A DNA stretch of 64,000 nucleotides from Plectrocnemia conspersa. Its lineage: Eukaryota > Arthropoda > Insecta > Trichoptera > Polycentropodidae. A program made the translations under genes and the position numbers. The notes under the pieces were generated by a model. That model was given only the letters and a program-made list of their open reading frames with translations. It made no database searches and was not told where the DNA came from. The stretch spans positions 372,001-436,000 of the forward strand of contig VTFK01000206.1 in assembly GCA_009617715.1 (NCBI GenBank), given 5' to 3'. Shown here in pieces: positions 25,030 through 37,829 of the stretch (position 1 is its first letter; each line of letters opens with the position of its first letter).

Positions 25030-25880
25030 CATACGCCTCAGTACTTTCCCAGAGAATGTTTAATTTTTTAATAAGTTTATGGATTCCTGACTATGGGACA
25101 TCTTGACTAGGTGAAGAGAGAAGCGGCGGATGGTCTCAATGCTCTCGATGCTTTGATATCTTAACCCCCGAAGTGTAAATGTTAGTATACGTGTCAGAGA
25201 GTATCTGATTAAGTGTCTAAGAAATTAATCGTTGGTTGCTTGCGCTATTGTATTATATTATATATTTTTTTTATTTAAAATACCTAATTTAAATACAGAA
25301 AATTAGATCTACCGATGATTTACACATTTTTTAAACATTTTCTGTAAAGTTTGCCACAAATTATTTAAAATATATTGCATTTAAGATTATTTTTATATTT
25401 CTTTACAATTATTTTTATTGATTTTTAAAAATCAATTAAAAATAATTGCAAAGAAATATAAAAATACTTACTTTAATCAAATAAAATCGAAATTTTAATT
25501 TCAAGAATTTAATAATACATATTTTAAATTTACTTATTTTATTTTTTTAAATTTATACGCATTAAATTTATAATTTTAATGTATTAAATTATAACCGCAG
25601 AATGAGTTATTTATTACTCATGCGAAAAATATACATATGACACCTTCATAAGAGATTTCATTTTATACCTCTTTCGGTGGGACGGCCAATTACAAAAATG
25701 TGGCCATTGCGCAATTTTTTTAAACAGATTGCCGTTGGTGGCTAGAAAATTAAACAAACAACCGTTTATATGGCAATCCTGTTTTTAGGGCATTTGCGAC
25801 GAATTGTTCTAATCTTTTTTGACAAAAAACTTTTCTCTTGGTGGTGTCCAATTTTAACAAATAAGCCATTTTTTTGTATA
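25030..25880 (+). repeat. GAAGAGAGAAGCGGCGG family, long copy
   Basis: The core GTGAAGAGAGAAGCGGCGGA (25111-25130) is followed by AAGTGTAAATGTTAGTA, GTGTCAGAGA and AATTAATCGTTGGT. After an AT-rich insertion containing the 25389-25465 hairpin come CGGTGGGACGGCCA and GGTGGTGTCCAATTTTAACAAA near 25842. The same blocks, in this order, occur in the copies at 35230-36340 and 55690-56080. Confidence 0.6.
25389..25465. repeat. Near-perfect 77-base hairpin
   Basis: The arms 25389-25426 and 25427-25465 are complementary across their whole length, apart from one substitution and one single-base gap, with no loop spacer. The sequence is AT-rich except for the CTTTACAATT / AATTGCAAAG pair. It sits inside a dispersed repeat copy. 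Confidence 0.85.
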
Positions 25881-26099
25881 GTAAATACTGGCTGGTTTTG
25901 TCACCGCGGTTTATGATTTAATAACTTTATATTCGGATTCTTATACCTGTAAATTTTTTACTAGGTGGTTCAATTGTTGAATGAAAAGGTGGTTTAATTT
26001 ATGAACACGACACTTATAGATTAATAAGTTTTTATAGTCATTTATTTGTATCTATATATGTATCTGTTTAAAAAAATATTATACGTGAAATAATAAAAT

Positions 26100-27550
26100 A
26101 AGATTTATCGAGCGCGAAAATTTTTTGTATACTCACTCTTTGAATAACAAGTATAAAAATCGCTATAAAAACCTAATATGTAACATGTCCTTTGTAATAT
26201 TTATTATATCGTGTCAACAAACACGATGGCGTGTTTGTTAATATCAGTGCTGCAATCGGGATTTCAATAAAGGGTTTAATCCAGATTTTCGCTCTGGCGA
26301 GAAAAATGAATTTCCGCAATTGTATTGTGAAAAAGCGTATTTATTTTTATTTTAGTATATACCCTTGCATGGAAAATATATTTTCGTATTTATAAGTAGG
26401 CATGTGATTAGTTACAGAAAATTTGAAATACAGTTTGCCACAATAAAAAACGAATCACGTATCATTTGGGTCGATAGAAAGTAAATTAATCAGCTTCAAT
26501 GCTCAGTTAATTGATGAGTTTCTTATACAAGATTTTTGTCTGCTTAGAGTTAATAAATGGTTGTCAGACTATACATATACAAATCGTAAAGAGATATTGT
26601 CTATTTTGTTTATATTTTCTAAGAAGTTACAAAGAACGGTTCAAACGGTTCAATAAACAAGTGATTAGCAGATGGTGCAGACCGTACGTGACAATAGACA
26701 GATTCATCCTAATTGCCATTTAGAATCTTTTTAATGGGCAAATGATTTTATATATTGTATTCACAGCATTTTAGAGATAATTTAAAAATACAAGCGCCAT
26801 TGTGTTTTTAATTTAGCATCTTATCAATTTGCATCTTAAAGTAAATGCATTAAAATAGCGTTACAAACCTGCATGAGTGACAAAGCGATCTGGTTGAAAA
26901 AACAATTAAACTGACAGACGCAGTTTTTCGTAATTGGCGAGCACTAAGCTTCTTTCAGTTGGGTCATCTCATACATCCAGATACAAAGTACGCAAATAAT
27001 AACTTCTCCTCGAGTCTAACAACAGCATTATAAACTTTAACGATATCTTTCCAACTTTGGAACTCAAGTTTGTATAAACTCGAATCTAAGAGGAGACTTA
27101 ATAACGTCAGATAAAAAACATTGAAGAAGCAACCGCTTACCTCTTCATCTTTGCCCAGTCTAATATCCAAAATTAAGTGTTATACTAGCTTCTGAGATTA
27201 CTGGATTTAAACATGTTTCTAATTGGTGCATAATATTAGCTTTGTCTTGTATCAAAAATTAGATATTTTAAATGTTTTAATGCCAAGATGGTAAAAATAA
27301 ATTTACTAAGTTTTATGCTTATTTATTTTACTTTCAAAAATTATTTAAAAAGTTCAACACAAGGTTTAACATATAAAAAATGCAAAATAGTGTAACAATA
27401 TTAAAAAAAAGTTTTGCCATATAAATGACAATAAAGCTAAGATATATTAAATAGTAAAATCCATACAAATTATCTCGAAAATTTTTAGTGATTAACAGAT
27501 ACATTTTTATAGTATGTACATATATAGTAAAAGCTATAAAGTTGGGAAGG
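26100..27550. other. Intergenic stretch, mostly AT-rich
   Basis: No convincing gene. It holds the GACCGTACGTGACAATAG block listed separately. The two open frames of about 70 codons (26511-26723 +, 26964-27170 -) show no domain. Confidence 0.35.
26668..26752 (+). repeat. Block shared with 62018-62105, copy 1
   Basis: GATGGTGCAGACCGTACGTGACAATAG is matched by GATGCGGACCGTACGTGACAATAG at 62022, with further diverged similarity (GCCATTTAGAATCTTTT versus GCCATTCGAGACTCTTTG) over about 80 bases, same orientation. Confidence 0.5.
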
Positions 27551-27559
27551 GCGCAAGAG

Positions 27560-27960
27560 AAGATAAAATTAGCAAAACTTTTTTCCCCAAAAAAAATAAG
27601 GATAAAATAGTAAATGGCTGTTTAACCATCAGTAATTTAAATTCGAAATAAAAAAATGTATATTTTAGCTACCGCATTGTTTTAATTAAAAAATGCGGTC
27701 AATAGGCCGCAATGGCAGTTAGCTCGCCAATGAACTTTATCAAAATTGTATTAATTACATTTAAACTTAAAATCAGGATATGAATTGCTCGATTTATAAT
27801 CAATAGTACTACCCTGTTTTTTTTTTGCATTACATGTTTTGCTACATATACATACATATACACTATTGAAATTTATAAGTGCAAGAAATGTGAGCTTTAT
27901 GAAAGATATGAGATGTTTTTCATAAGAAACCATACATTTATTATTCAATTAATTTATTAA
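27560..27960 (-). pseudogene. Diverged LINE C-terminal fragment
   Basis: CAATAGGCCGCAATGGCAGTTAGCTC (about 27700-27725) and its context resemble the GCCGCAATGGCGGCAAGC region of the duplicated LINE end at 19457-20690, in the same orientation. The 65-codon minus frame at 27751-27948 falls where the thumb region should be. Divergence is high, so the assignment is tentative. Confidence 0.4.
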
Positions 27961-28109
27961 TAAATATTACTGTACAACAATATTTTCACTTGAATCTAGA
28001 AAACTTTAAACTGTAATGTTAAATGTTATATAAATAATAATGTATTTTTTAATTTAAGAAATATCTTTAACGTTAACTATTTTATTATAATTTTACAACA
28101 CATTACATA

Positions 28110-28580
28110 CACCATTTCCCTCGCATCTCTCACATCCTTTATTTAAAAAATTGCTTCTTTCGCCTCATAAAGCATCGCTTCTCCAATCTTCTAGCCACTT
28201 TTTCACAGCCTCTGTTCTTCCGTTTCGGCGGTCCTCCTATTAACATAATAATTGGTCTCGGTTTGCAGACGCCGCGGGCTCAAAATCCGGCACTGTAAAC
28301 CAATTTCGGGCTTTGGGCCTTAAATATTCATAAAACGGTCCTAGGCTCCATTTGGTAGGTCCACCCCCCGAAAGTGTCTTTTCCTAGCATCATCCGGTGC
28401 ATTATTAAGTGGGAAATGTCTAATGGACAAAGTAATGGTTCGGCCCTCGTAAGCTACATTACACCCCCATTCCACTCCGCCGATTCGTTAATGTTTTTAT
28501 TTCGATTAAATACATCTAAAGCATGTTTAAAACAACTCCGACTATCAAAATCGGTATATTTATTATAATTTACGATTTAA
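28110..28580. other. GC-richer non-coding island
   Basis: Complex block with GTTTGCAGACGCCGCGGGC, TCCATTTGGTAGGTCCACCCC and ATGTCTAATGGACAAAGTAATGG. No supported reading frame. Candidate regulatory element by composition. Confidence 0.3.
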
Positions 28581-28589
28581 TATTAAGAT

Positions 28590-29720
28590 ACGATTAAAAG
28601 ATTCTGTACAGTCTACACAACAGTAGTTTGACATTGACACATTTTTTATCAATAGTATATAACAAAAAAACTACAAAATCACAAAAGTGGATCGTTTTTA
28701 TTTATCAACAGATGTTATGTACAGTATCGTTTTTATCTTATACTTAGCAAACGATTTTTTGACGTTGAGTAAAGTCTGCACAGTTACACAGTTCATACAA
28801 AAGTGGTTTGACTTTGACAAATGGTATATTTGTCTATGAAACGAACCAACTTCTGTTTTAAATTTATGTTTTAAAACATTCTAACTAGAAATGTTGACAT
28901 ATTTATATTGGCGTTTCAAACTTAAAATATAAAAAAATATATTATATATATAAAAGATGCCCTAGTATCGATAATATGATAATATCAATCGTTTTACGCT
29001 GTAATAAGTTACTGTTGTTAAATAATATATGTTACAGGCAAAGTGTGAATTTCGTTAATGCATACATTAACTAGGTAAAATAGTACAGAAAAAATAATTA
29101 TAAACAATACTATTTATTGTAGGCTATCACTGTTTGTTTTTATGTTAAAACCCATGTCAATTATTTATATATATTTAATTAAATGCTAAAAATAAATACC
29201 AATTAATTTAATTTCACTATATTATACTGTGTACTTAAAACACATCAATGAAAGCTTACTTTTAATCATATAATATTATTGATGCATAAAGAGAATAAAA
29301 TGGATCAAACTGTAAATTAATAATCTTACTTAATCTTTATTTATTATTTTTAAATGGTTTTTGGTATGTTATTTTAGGTAATAAATTAAAATAAAATATA
29401 GCTTACTATAATGCTTGAATATAGTTTTTAGACTAATGTACCTTTCTAGTAATTATGTATGTTAAATTAAAAGAATAGTCAGGTACTGTTATTAACAAAG
29501 GCAACGTGATTTAAATAATATACAAGTTGAAATCATCGACATTATACTTTTAGAAGGTCAACAACAACAACAACAACGACAGCAAAGGCGACCTTCGTGT
29601 CACTCTCGCATTAAAATAAATCAAATGAAAGATATATATTAAAAAAATAAACGATCAACTTGCATTAAAATAATTCGAATTAGAGATAAATATTTTTTAT
29701 AACTAGACAAATTGTCAACC
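28590..29720. other. AT-rich intergenic stretch
   Basis: No gene seen. A CAA trinucleotide repeat lies at about 29560-29578. Confidence 0.4.
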
Positions 29721-29724
29721 TTTG

Positions 29725-30470
29725 ATAAAATTTTTTTTTTGTAATCTGAGATGCACGACATTTGAATCCTTATGGTTTCCACAAAGCATAACCTTGAACT
29801 CGTTCGAACTTTTTATGCATCTCGAAATATTTAAAAAAAATTCAGTAGCGTGTTACATTTTTGTCGAATAAGTGTTTTTATAATAATATATCCCTATCGA
29901 TGTTTTTAATTATAAAGTTATAGTGTAATTCAGTGTATGTGTTAGAATTAAGCAGTGTATAATTAAAATTAGTGTAGTGTTTAGTTGCACCGGCGGCGTG
30001 GCGCTGGCGCTGGCGTCCTTACCGACGCCGACACGACGCGGCCCCCGCTACCCGTCATTTCAAGGTTATGTCTTTTTATTCATTTTCTGTGTGTCTTTCG
30101 AATATATACTAGTTAACCCTTTGTGCTCGTAATGTGTATTCCAATTTACGTCGACAAAACTTGAAATGCATTTTTTGGCTTTGTGTTGGAGCTAATTTTG
30201 TCAATTTCAATTTATTAATGGTAAAAAAAGTTGTGATAAACACATTTTAGTAATATTAAATTTTTAACTTATGCAAATAAGTCAATACGAGTGTAAGTTT
30301 ATTGTAAAATTTTTCATCGGAACATGGTTATTCCGCCTGGTGCTAAGACCATTAATTGGTCTTAAACTCATTTTTTCCGTCAGAGGGTATCTATATTTTT
30401 TATCATATGGGACTATATGCTCTAATTGTGCATAATTCTTACTTAAGATTGTGTGTCTGCTATGAAATAA
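29725..30470 (+). repeat. Direct duplication, unit 1
   Basis: About 740 bases recur at 30475-31320 in the same order: ATCTGAGATGCACGACATTT, AAGCATAACCTTGAACTCGTT, GTCGAATAAGTGTTTT, AAGCAGTGTATAATTAAAATTAGTGTAGTGT, a GC-rich core (29990-30055), TTAACCCTTTGTGCTCGTAA (30113), AAACTTGAAATGCATTT and ATATGCTCTAATTGTGCATAATTC. The GC-rich core ends in a donor-like CAAG|GTTATG. The TTAA-CCCTTTG string resembles a piggyBac-type terminus. Confidence 0.85.
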
Positions 30471-30474
30471 AAAC

Positions 30475-31320
30475 GATTTTTTTTGTTATCTGAGATGCAC
30501 GACATTTTAATCCTTATGGCCTTTATGAACATAACATGAAGCATAACCTTGAACTCGTTTGCACTTGTTTGTGCATCTCGAAATATTTAAAAAAAAATCA
30601 GTAGCTATGTGACATCGGTCGCGTAAACTGTTTCGTTACATTTTTGTCGAATAAGTGTTTTCGTTTATAATAATATCCCTTTCGATGTTTTTAATTATAA
30701 AGTGATAGTGTAATTTAGTGTATGTGTTACAATTAAGCAGTGTATAATTGAAATTAGTGTAGTGTGTATAATAGTGCTTAGTGTCGCTGGCGTCCTTGCC
30801 GGCGACGCGACGCCACACCGATGCGACCGCCCTCACAGCCCGCACAGCCCGCCACGTCCAAGGACAAGGTGATGACTTTGTAATTTTCTGTGTCTTTCCA
30901 ATATAGTTAACCCTTTGTGCTCGTAACTCGACAATGTGTCGACACATCCGAGTGTATTCCAAGCGTTGCACTCTTAAAACTTGAAATGCATTTATTGGCT
31001 ATGTGTTGCAGCTAATTTTGCCAATTTTAATTTATTAATGGTAAAAAAAAGTTGTGGTAAACACATTTTAGTAATATTCAATTCTTAACTTATGCAAATA
31101 ACTCAATGAGAGTGTAAGTTTATTGTAAAATTTTTCATGGGAACATGCCCGGACTGAGCGGTCTTAAGACCGCATAACGCTTACTTGACAGTTTTACGTT
31201 GGCAATTATTCCTTCAATGGGTATCTACAATATATTTTTATGATATGGGATTATATGCTCTAATTGTGCATAATTCTTACTTAATGTTGTGTGTCTGTTA
31301 TCAAATAAAAAGAATATAAA
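30475..31320 (+). repeat. Direct duplication, unit 2
   Basis: The second copy of the 29725-30470 unit, about 100 bases longer through small insertions. Its GC-rich core (30780-30868) contains ATGCGACCGCCCTCAC, an ATG followed by 16 sense codons (MRPPSQPAQP...) and then AAG|GTGATG, which resembles a splice donor. Past TTAACCCTTTGTGCTCG (30907) there is a perfect ATGTGTCGACACAT palindrome that unit 1 lacks. It could be a duplicated first exon with promoter, or the 5' end of an unknown transposon. Confidence 0.8.
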
Positions 31321-31329
31321 ATTTAGTAA

Positions 31330-34000
31330 GACGGAAAAGAAGAGCGAGATGCAAGCAGAGCTCGCTATCTCGCTCGCACTATTCAAATCGGCGCGGCGAT
31401 GGACAACTATCGACATTTTTCATTTAGCGGCAACTTAAATAATATTATTAGTCTTTTCGAGCTAGTAAATTACTAACAATTAGTAATCTGTGTTTTAATT
31501 ATTTATAAATACATATATTGATTTATTTTTATAAATTATCCATATAATAATGGATGTTTAAGGAAGTGACGATGAATTTGATATAAACCGTGTTATTATT
31601 ACTGTGACAGTAATAGTAGTAGGAATGATATCTAACCACTTTAAATAAGATGGATTATGCCAATATATGATGCAAATAATTAATAAGTATGAATCTTATT
31701 ATAACCTTAAATATTATGACAATAAATTAGTATGGTGCGCCAAGTAAATATTGTTAACCTAATATAATACTTCTGCACCAAGAGATTCATTTACTGTCCA
31801 TATACCCAGAGACCCGAATCGAGTTATAATAACACTAATCAATTTACTAAGAGAGGTTAGCATAATAGTTTATTATTATTATTTGTTAGCTAATAAAAAT
31901 ATTGTTTCTAAAACAAGTTTATATATGGTCCACTTTTAAAATTGTAAATTCTACAATATTTTTTATATAATTTTCATTTTAATTTTAAATTTCATTTATT
32001 TTATACACTTTCTGGAAATCAAATTTGTCATATGTATTTAATGCGATTCAACGACTAAGACTATTTCTACCAATTTTAAATCTTGTACAAGTTTCAAGTT
32101 TTAGAATAATCTTTTAATGTAATCATTTTTTATGATCAATTTAATTATTTTTTAAAAAGTGTTTTAATGAATTCCTAAATATTTTGTTATGTCCAAATAT
32201 GGTTTTAATTTCAAATATCATTAGGGAATAACAGTATTTTCATATTTCCAAGGTATTGGCTTTTGTAATAAGTGCTTGATCAGCTGTTACGTAAGTCTAA
32301 TTATTTGATTGCAAAACATTTTATTATTCGATTTCAGTGATTATTTTTAATACTTTTCCTAAAAACCACAAGATACATATTTTTAATATTTATTCATTTT
32401 TTTAATTTGCGTAATTATGAAACGCAAACGTTCAGAAAATCTGCTACACAACCACCTCAAGAGAACGGCGTACGCCGACTGAGCGCGTGCGGCGTAGTCG
32501 ATACGCGTGCGCCATACTCGTCGCGAGTGAAATTTGTCACGCATGCGCACTTAAACTTAAGCCGTTACACGTCATCGTATTTACGATCGCTCGCCATCGA
32601 CCGTCGATGTTAACATTTTCAATCTCTATTTCTTCAGCAATTTTTTTAATCTTTTTTAATTATTTATTATTTATTTTCAGTGTACCCAAATGAAATATTT
32701 GTTTCATTATTTACGACATAAAAATATTAGTTATTTGTCATAACCCTTAATATGGACAAAGGCATTGAATGTGGTCTCAACCGCGATTCTAATCTGGAAA
32801 ATAATTGCAATTGCCTAATTGAATGTTTACTGAAAAGAAGTTTTAGTGGTCTTTAGTTTAATGAAAAGGTAATTATTATTAATAGTCCAAAACCCACGTC
32901 CCATTTGAACATCCAATCTTAAACTAAAACATTCAAGAGACATATCAATAGTGAAGTATATGAAAAAATTAAGCTCATTTGACGCTCGCTCTTTTGACCG
33001 GCCGCCATTCAAAAATATTCATACATTTTATTTTATCACATTAAACTAATATTTATGTATGTATATAAATTTTAAAATGTAATCAATTGCTAAAACAAAT
33101 TTTTAAATATTCGATTGTATATATGTATCTCTATGTAGTATTTCAATCTTATTAATAGCTATAGTAATGGTATTTCAAAGAAATCCTTTTTCCTCTTTGC
33201 CGAACAAATACGAAAGAAAAAAAAGTAATTTCTCATTTGCTCAAGTAAATATATCCATTTTTGTATTAAAACGTTTTTGTTTCCTTCAGCAAAAATCCAT
33301 GCTCGTCGAAATAAAAATATGAATAATGTATAGTAAGTAAGAATATACACCACCACCAGTATTAGTGGTAGAAATGCTTAACATTTCTCTCGCGAATAAT
33401 CTGTGACCATGTAATTTGCATGTCATTTCCTAAGTCGGCTATATAAATTGGTAGACTTACGCTCGTAGATTTATATCAAAGTAAATAAAGCAAAGGCGTA
33501 AATTCTTATTGCTTTCACACTTTTTTTACACATATATTTTGCCAACGTGAGTGCAGCTTTACCCTATAAATCTACATATATATATAATATATAGTACATT
33601 TTCTATAATATGTTTAATTCAATAAACGAATTTTATGCAAAAAATATAATTATTATATAATATTTATATAGCAAAGTTATACTTGACTAGAGTACCGACA
33701 AATCCATACTTAATTCTTCACATAAGGATTATGTAGTGAACCGTTTCAAGATGATTTTTTTTAAGCAAGTCTAAAATATTTTTAAACTTTAACGTAAGCA
33801 TTAACATCCATTTTATGTAATGTGATGTGAACCTAAATGTAATAATTCACGGATGAAAAAACATAAAGTAAGAATGATTTAAGACTGTGTTGAACAATTT
33901 AAGGCAATATAAAATCACCTCGATAAATTGCACGCGTTTTGTGGATTTTTTCCTGACACGCTCACACACAAATTCATAATAATATATGATTTTATAGGAT
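31330..34000. other. Intergenic stretch with two GC-rich patches
   Basis: Mostly AT-rich. The patch at 31338-31420 (GAGCTCGCTATCTCGCTCGCAC) follows the direct duplication. A TATA-like CTATATAAATTGG at 33440 has no initiator or gene I can attach to it. The open frames here are short and unconvincing. Confidence 0.35.
32405..32625. other. CpG-dense island
   Basis: In a background almost without G and C, this block is packed with CG dinucleotides (GGCGTACGCCGACTGAGCGC, GATACGCGTGCGCC, CACGCATGCGCAC, CGATCGCTCGCC). Two overlapping + frames of 68 codons (32407 and 32487) have no recognised domain. It may be the promoter or 5' region of a transposon, or a regulatory element. Confidence 0.35.
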
Positions 34001-34179
34001 GGGCAAAAAAAAACCTTTGGTATATATTTTTATTGCACAATTAATATATAGTGCTAGTATTAGACATTCGAGTCAAATAAAACAGATTAATTTACAGTTC
34101 ATCAAGTAGTTGTAAAAAGTCATTAAAGAACTAATATTGCTTAAAAGTATTGCGTTTTTAAATTAGTTAAAAAATAAAA

Positions 34180-34900
34180 CGTGTAATATTTTTACATACG
34201 TATATTTGTATCGAAAAATATTGTAAACATCATTTTTTTTAATCTGATTTGAAAAATATTGTTATTTTGGAAGCAATAATTTTTTTTGTCGTTTTTAATT
34301 TTTGTTTTTGTAAAATATAATTTTTCACCTAAAAAACTGTTGCAGGGATTTAAAAATATGATGTCTGAAATGGGTGAGAATGGAATCAAAAATATCTATT
34401 GATTTTTTCTATCATCTTTCACTTACTTAATTTATAAGTAAAGGGCAATTTTTATGGTCTGCCTTAAATTCAATAACTCATAATGAATTATGCCCTTCAT
34501 ATCCCACCAAATGTCTAACAATATCATATTGGGTGTAATCCTGTTTTCGGGGTTGAAATTGGAGGTTAATTGGCATCCAACCACTGTCTTTTAAGTCGCG
34601 TGTTAAAATAAAGCTTAGTAACAATTCGACTCAAAAATAAATCTTTCTTATCTAAAATCATTAATTATTAAATGCATATTGAGATTCGCTGCTCAAGGTT
34701 TTCCTTAGACAATTTATGAGATACCCAAATTCTGCAAATAACACCTTTGACACGTTGAATTTTTGTGCTAAATTCTGTATTGTTATTCTCGGATCTGCTA
34801 TGATGGAAGCCCTAATATTCTCAATAATAACCACTAAGAATACCTGCCCTTACATAGATATTTAATATCAAAAAACCCGAAACGAATATTTTAGGACCAC
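34180..34900 (-). pseudogene. Mariner transposase relic
   Basis: Minus-strand translation yields mariner landmarks in order: ADPRITIQNLAQKFNVSKV (about 34740-34800, N-terminal helix-turn-helix), then RQWLDAN and STPKTGLHP (34530-34605), LLDIWWDMKGIIHYELL (34465-34515) and SLQQFFR near 34335-34355 (C-terminal domain). The residues normally between VT and the WLD motif (the GDEKW segment with the first catalytic Asp) are deleted. The HQDNARPH region with the second Asp is also missing, near 34380-34440. Several frameshifts separate the pieces. It is clearly inactive. I could not define the terminal inverted repeats. Confidence 0.8.
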
Positions 34901-35229
34901 GTTTACCACTCTTTATTTATTGGCATCAATACAGATGTTTTTAACTGCTATTGTCGCATTATTACTAAGTTGTAACTCATAAAACATAATATAGATTAAT
35001 TAAGATTATTTTATTTTACTGCTTAATTTGTCAGGTTACAATCGAATATTAAAAAAATAAAAAAACGCCTAAAAGCACTTTTTTAATGTAACAGCAATTG
35101 ACTTGAGAGAATAATATTGACAGACTAAAAACAAATTGCTAAGAATAAAATACAACAAGAAATAAAATATCTGCAAGTTTGTTTAAACTTAATGAGTTTA
35201 GGTTAGAGAGTTGAATTTCAAAGTAGATG

Positions 35230-35480
35230 TAAAGTATGAAGTGCCCGAGGAAGTAATCGTTGGTCGCACGTGTTCCTGTAATTATACCTATAGGTTTTTC
35301 CATTTTATATTTTATTTTCCGCCCCTTTCACTGGGTTGGCCGATGCGAAAAGGGCAAAGTTGCGTATTATTTTAAAAACAGATTAAAAACGGCCATTTGG
35401 ATGGTAATTCCGAATGCACGTGGTTATCTCTTTCACGGTTTTGTCCCATTTTAACAAACAAATCCCTTTTTAGACGTTTG
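35230..35480 (+). repeat. GAAGAGAGAAGCGGCGG family, 3' part
   Basis: CCGAGGAAGTAATCGTTGGT (35246) followed by CACTGGGTTGGCCG, AACGGCCATTTGGATGG and GTTTTGTCCCATTTTAACAAAC. These match the later blocks of the copies at 25030-25880 and 35790-36340. The GAAGAGAGAAG core itself is missing here. Confidence 0.5.
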
Positions 35481-35789
35481 CTACCCGTCAGTACCCGTAA
35501 AACGTTGACTGGTTTATTATTTATTAGCATTATAGTACATAAAAAAGATTTGACTAAATATACATTTTATAGTTATTCTATGTTTCAACATTTATAAACT
35601 TTCACAGCTTATTTAATCAAAATTGTTAAAGAGCAGTAGACAATAAATTTTACAAAAGAGCTTTATATAATCACATTAGAATTTTACTTAAAACTGCTAT
35701 GAACGTTGAGATTTTTTAAACCAAAAGATTTAAATGCATTGATAGCCAAAATTCAGAAATAGTTTTTTATAAAACTGAAAACATCGGAC

Positions 35790-36340
35790 TTTGAAAATGT
35801 CTTGAATAAATTTAGACAACATTTGAATTTAGATGACAAAATAGATCTAAACACTCCTGACTTTAAGATCAGTGGTGTTTATATTTTTTTCAAGACAAAC
35901 TTTATTGTTTAAAGCGCATGAAACTTTGGATTTTGAACCTCAAATTAGACCAGATGATGCGAAGAGAGAAGCGGCGGCTTCTGTGATTTTTTTCTATGGT
36001 GTAATGTTGTTTAAAGTTTATGCAAGCTTAGTGAATGCATGTTGAAAAACTCTTTAAGCTACGATTCTTTGAACTTTGTGTCTGAGGAAGTGATCGTTGC
36101 TTCTATGCAATACTGCAATAATACGCATTGCCTCATCCATAGAAGATTTCTATTTCCATCCTTTTTGATTAAGTAATCAATAAAAAAAAGGGTGGAATGT
36201 TGCAATAGATTGCCTTTGGCCGCTTGAGTAGATTACAAACGGCCGTTCGTATGGAAATCCAAAATGCATATGGCTGATACTTTGCCATAATCTGCAAAAA
36301 AGTTTTCTAGCGAAGCTGTCGCATTTCAACAATTTTTTTT
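35790..36340 (+). repeat. GAAGAGAGAAGCGGCGG family, most complete copy
   Basis: GCGAAGAGAGAAGCGGCGGC (35960-35979) lies in a frame reading RPDDAKREAAASV. It is followed by GAGGAAGTGATCGTTGCTTC, CATAGAAGATTTCTATT, a GGCCGCTTGAGTAGATTACAAACGGCC block and TTCTAGCGAAGCTGTCGCATTTCAACAA. The neighbouring partial copy at 35230 suggests nested or tandem insertion. Confidence 0.6.
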
Positions 36341-36349
36341 TTACTTAGA

Positions 36350-37470
36350 AATTTAAAACCCATCTTTGTATATCATATACAAAAACTTATGTTTTAATAG
36401 CATATTTTTTGTAGTCTCATGACTGAAAATTTAGCTATTAGCTTTCGGACCTTTCTTAGACCTGTAAATTTATCTTTCCATTGGATGATTTATTTATTAA
36501 ATGCAAAAGTAGTTCAATGGCTTAATAATTAATTTTTAATTACTATTTATTTTATTCAGATATTTTTTCTTTTTCTTAAAATAGTATGCTTGTGTTGTAA
36601 TGGCAATGTTGCTATGCAAATATTTAAAAATATTTTTAAAAACGCCAATCGTCAAAACATATTTTTGTGTAGTTGCAATATAAACGTATGAGACTGTCAC
36701 TTCGCTTCTTTGTTGCAAGCCATGGCTCCACGTTTGCCAACTGTGTTGAACTCACAATCCAACTTTAAATAAAAATACCTTTTACAATAAAAAAAATCAG
36801 ACATATAAATATATTATACGCGACAAAAGCTTAAAAATAAAATTAATATAATATTTTAGTATTTTTTTTCTTATAAATTTCGAAAATAAGCAGGTGAGTT
36901 TCTACAATTTAGAATTTTTTGATATAAATTCTACATTTTCTCAAGAAATATTTTATCGCACTGTGATTTCATATTACAACCATTATTTTATTATGCTTAA
37001 ATATTGTATTTTGCAACAGAAACTCTAACATAATTGACGTCTCATTATAAATATTAAATTACAAATTCTCACATAATAATACACAAAGAACTTTTGTAAA
37101 TTATCGACTTTATTCTAGACTTTTAATTAATAGAAATTCAATAGTTTTTTATTAAAATTATTATCAAACGCTCTTAATTTGTGACGGCAGAATCTAGATT
37201 TAAATTATTAATTGGTAGAAAATAAATAATTCATTATTATAAATATAATAATGTTGCTTTATTGCATTCTGAAAACATTTAAGCGATCATCACTCCAAAT
37301 AATAATTACGTCTAAGAATTTTGATCAATAGATTAATCTTCCTTTAAAAAGGTATACTCTGGCAAATTTTAAATATTTATTTTTCGCTCATTCTGTAAAA
37401 ATAATATCTGAGGTGATATATGACGCGAAATTTTCAAATGTATATATTTTAATAAATTTGCAGAACATTA
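36350..37470. other. AT-rich intergenic stretch
   Basis: No gene, RNA or recognisable element seen. Confidence 0.4.
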
Positions 37471-37479
37471 AGCCCGATT

Positions 37480-37820
37480 AAGATTGATGCGAAAGCATTC
37501 GCGCGTATCTCGCCAAGTTCCTAGTTATATGGTAAACGCATATATCACATACATGGTATATAATACACATGAATTTAACCGTCGTCGGCGATTAGGGCAC
37601 TAACGTAAGTTTAATGTCGCATTTTATAAGCTAAATCTGCGCTTATTGATCCCAATTGTACACTCGAACACCCCGTCAAGAGCCCATTACCGACTCTTTG
37701 GAAGTCTCTGTGCACAGAGAGATTATTGCCAAGTGAGGGTGTAACGCATGTGGTGAAAGTGGGCGGCCAATTTTGGGGAAACAAATTTTGCACCATTTGA
37801 ATTAAACTGTACAGAAATTT
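37480..37820. other. GC-richer non-coding island
   Basis: Complex sequence (GAAAGCATTCGCGCGTATCTCGCCAAG, AACCGTCGTCGGCGATTAGGGC, GTGAAAGTGGGCGGCCAATTTTGGGG). The 61-codon minus frame has no recognisable domain. Candidate regulatory element. Confidence 0.3.
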
Positions 37821-37829
37821 TTCAATATT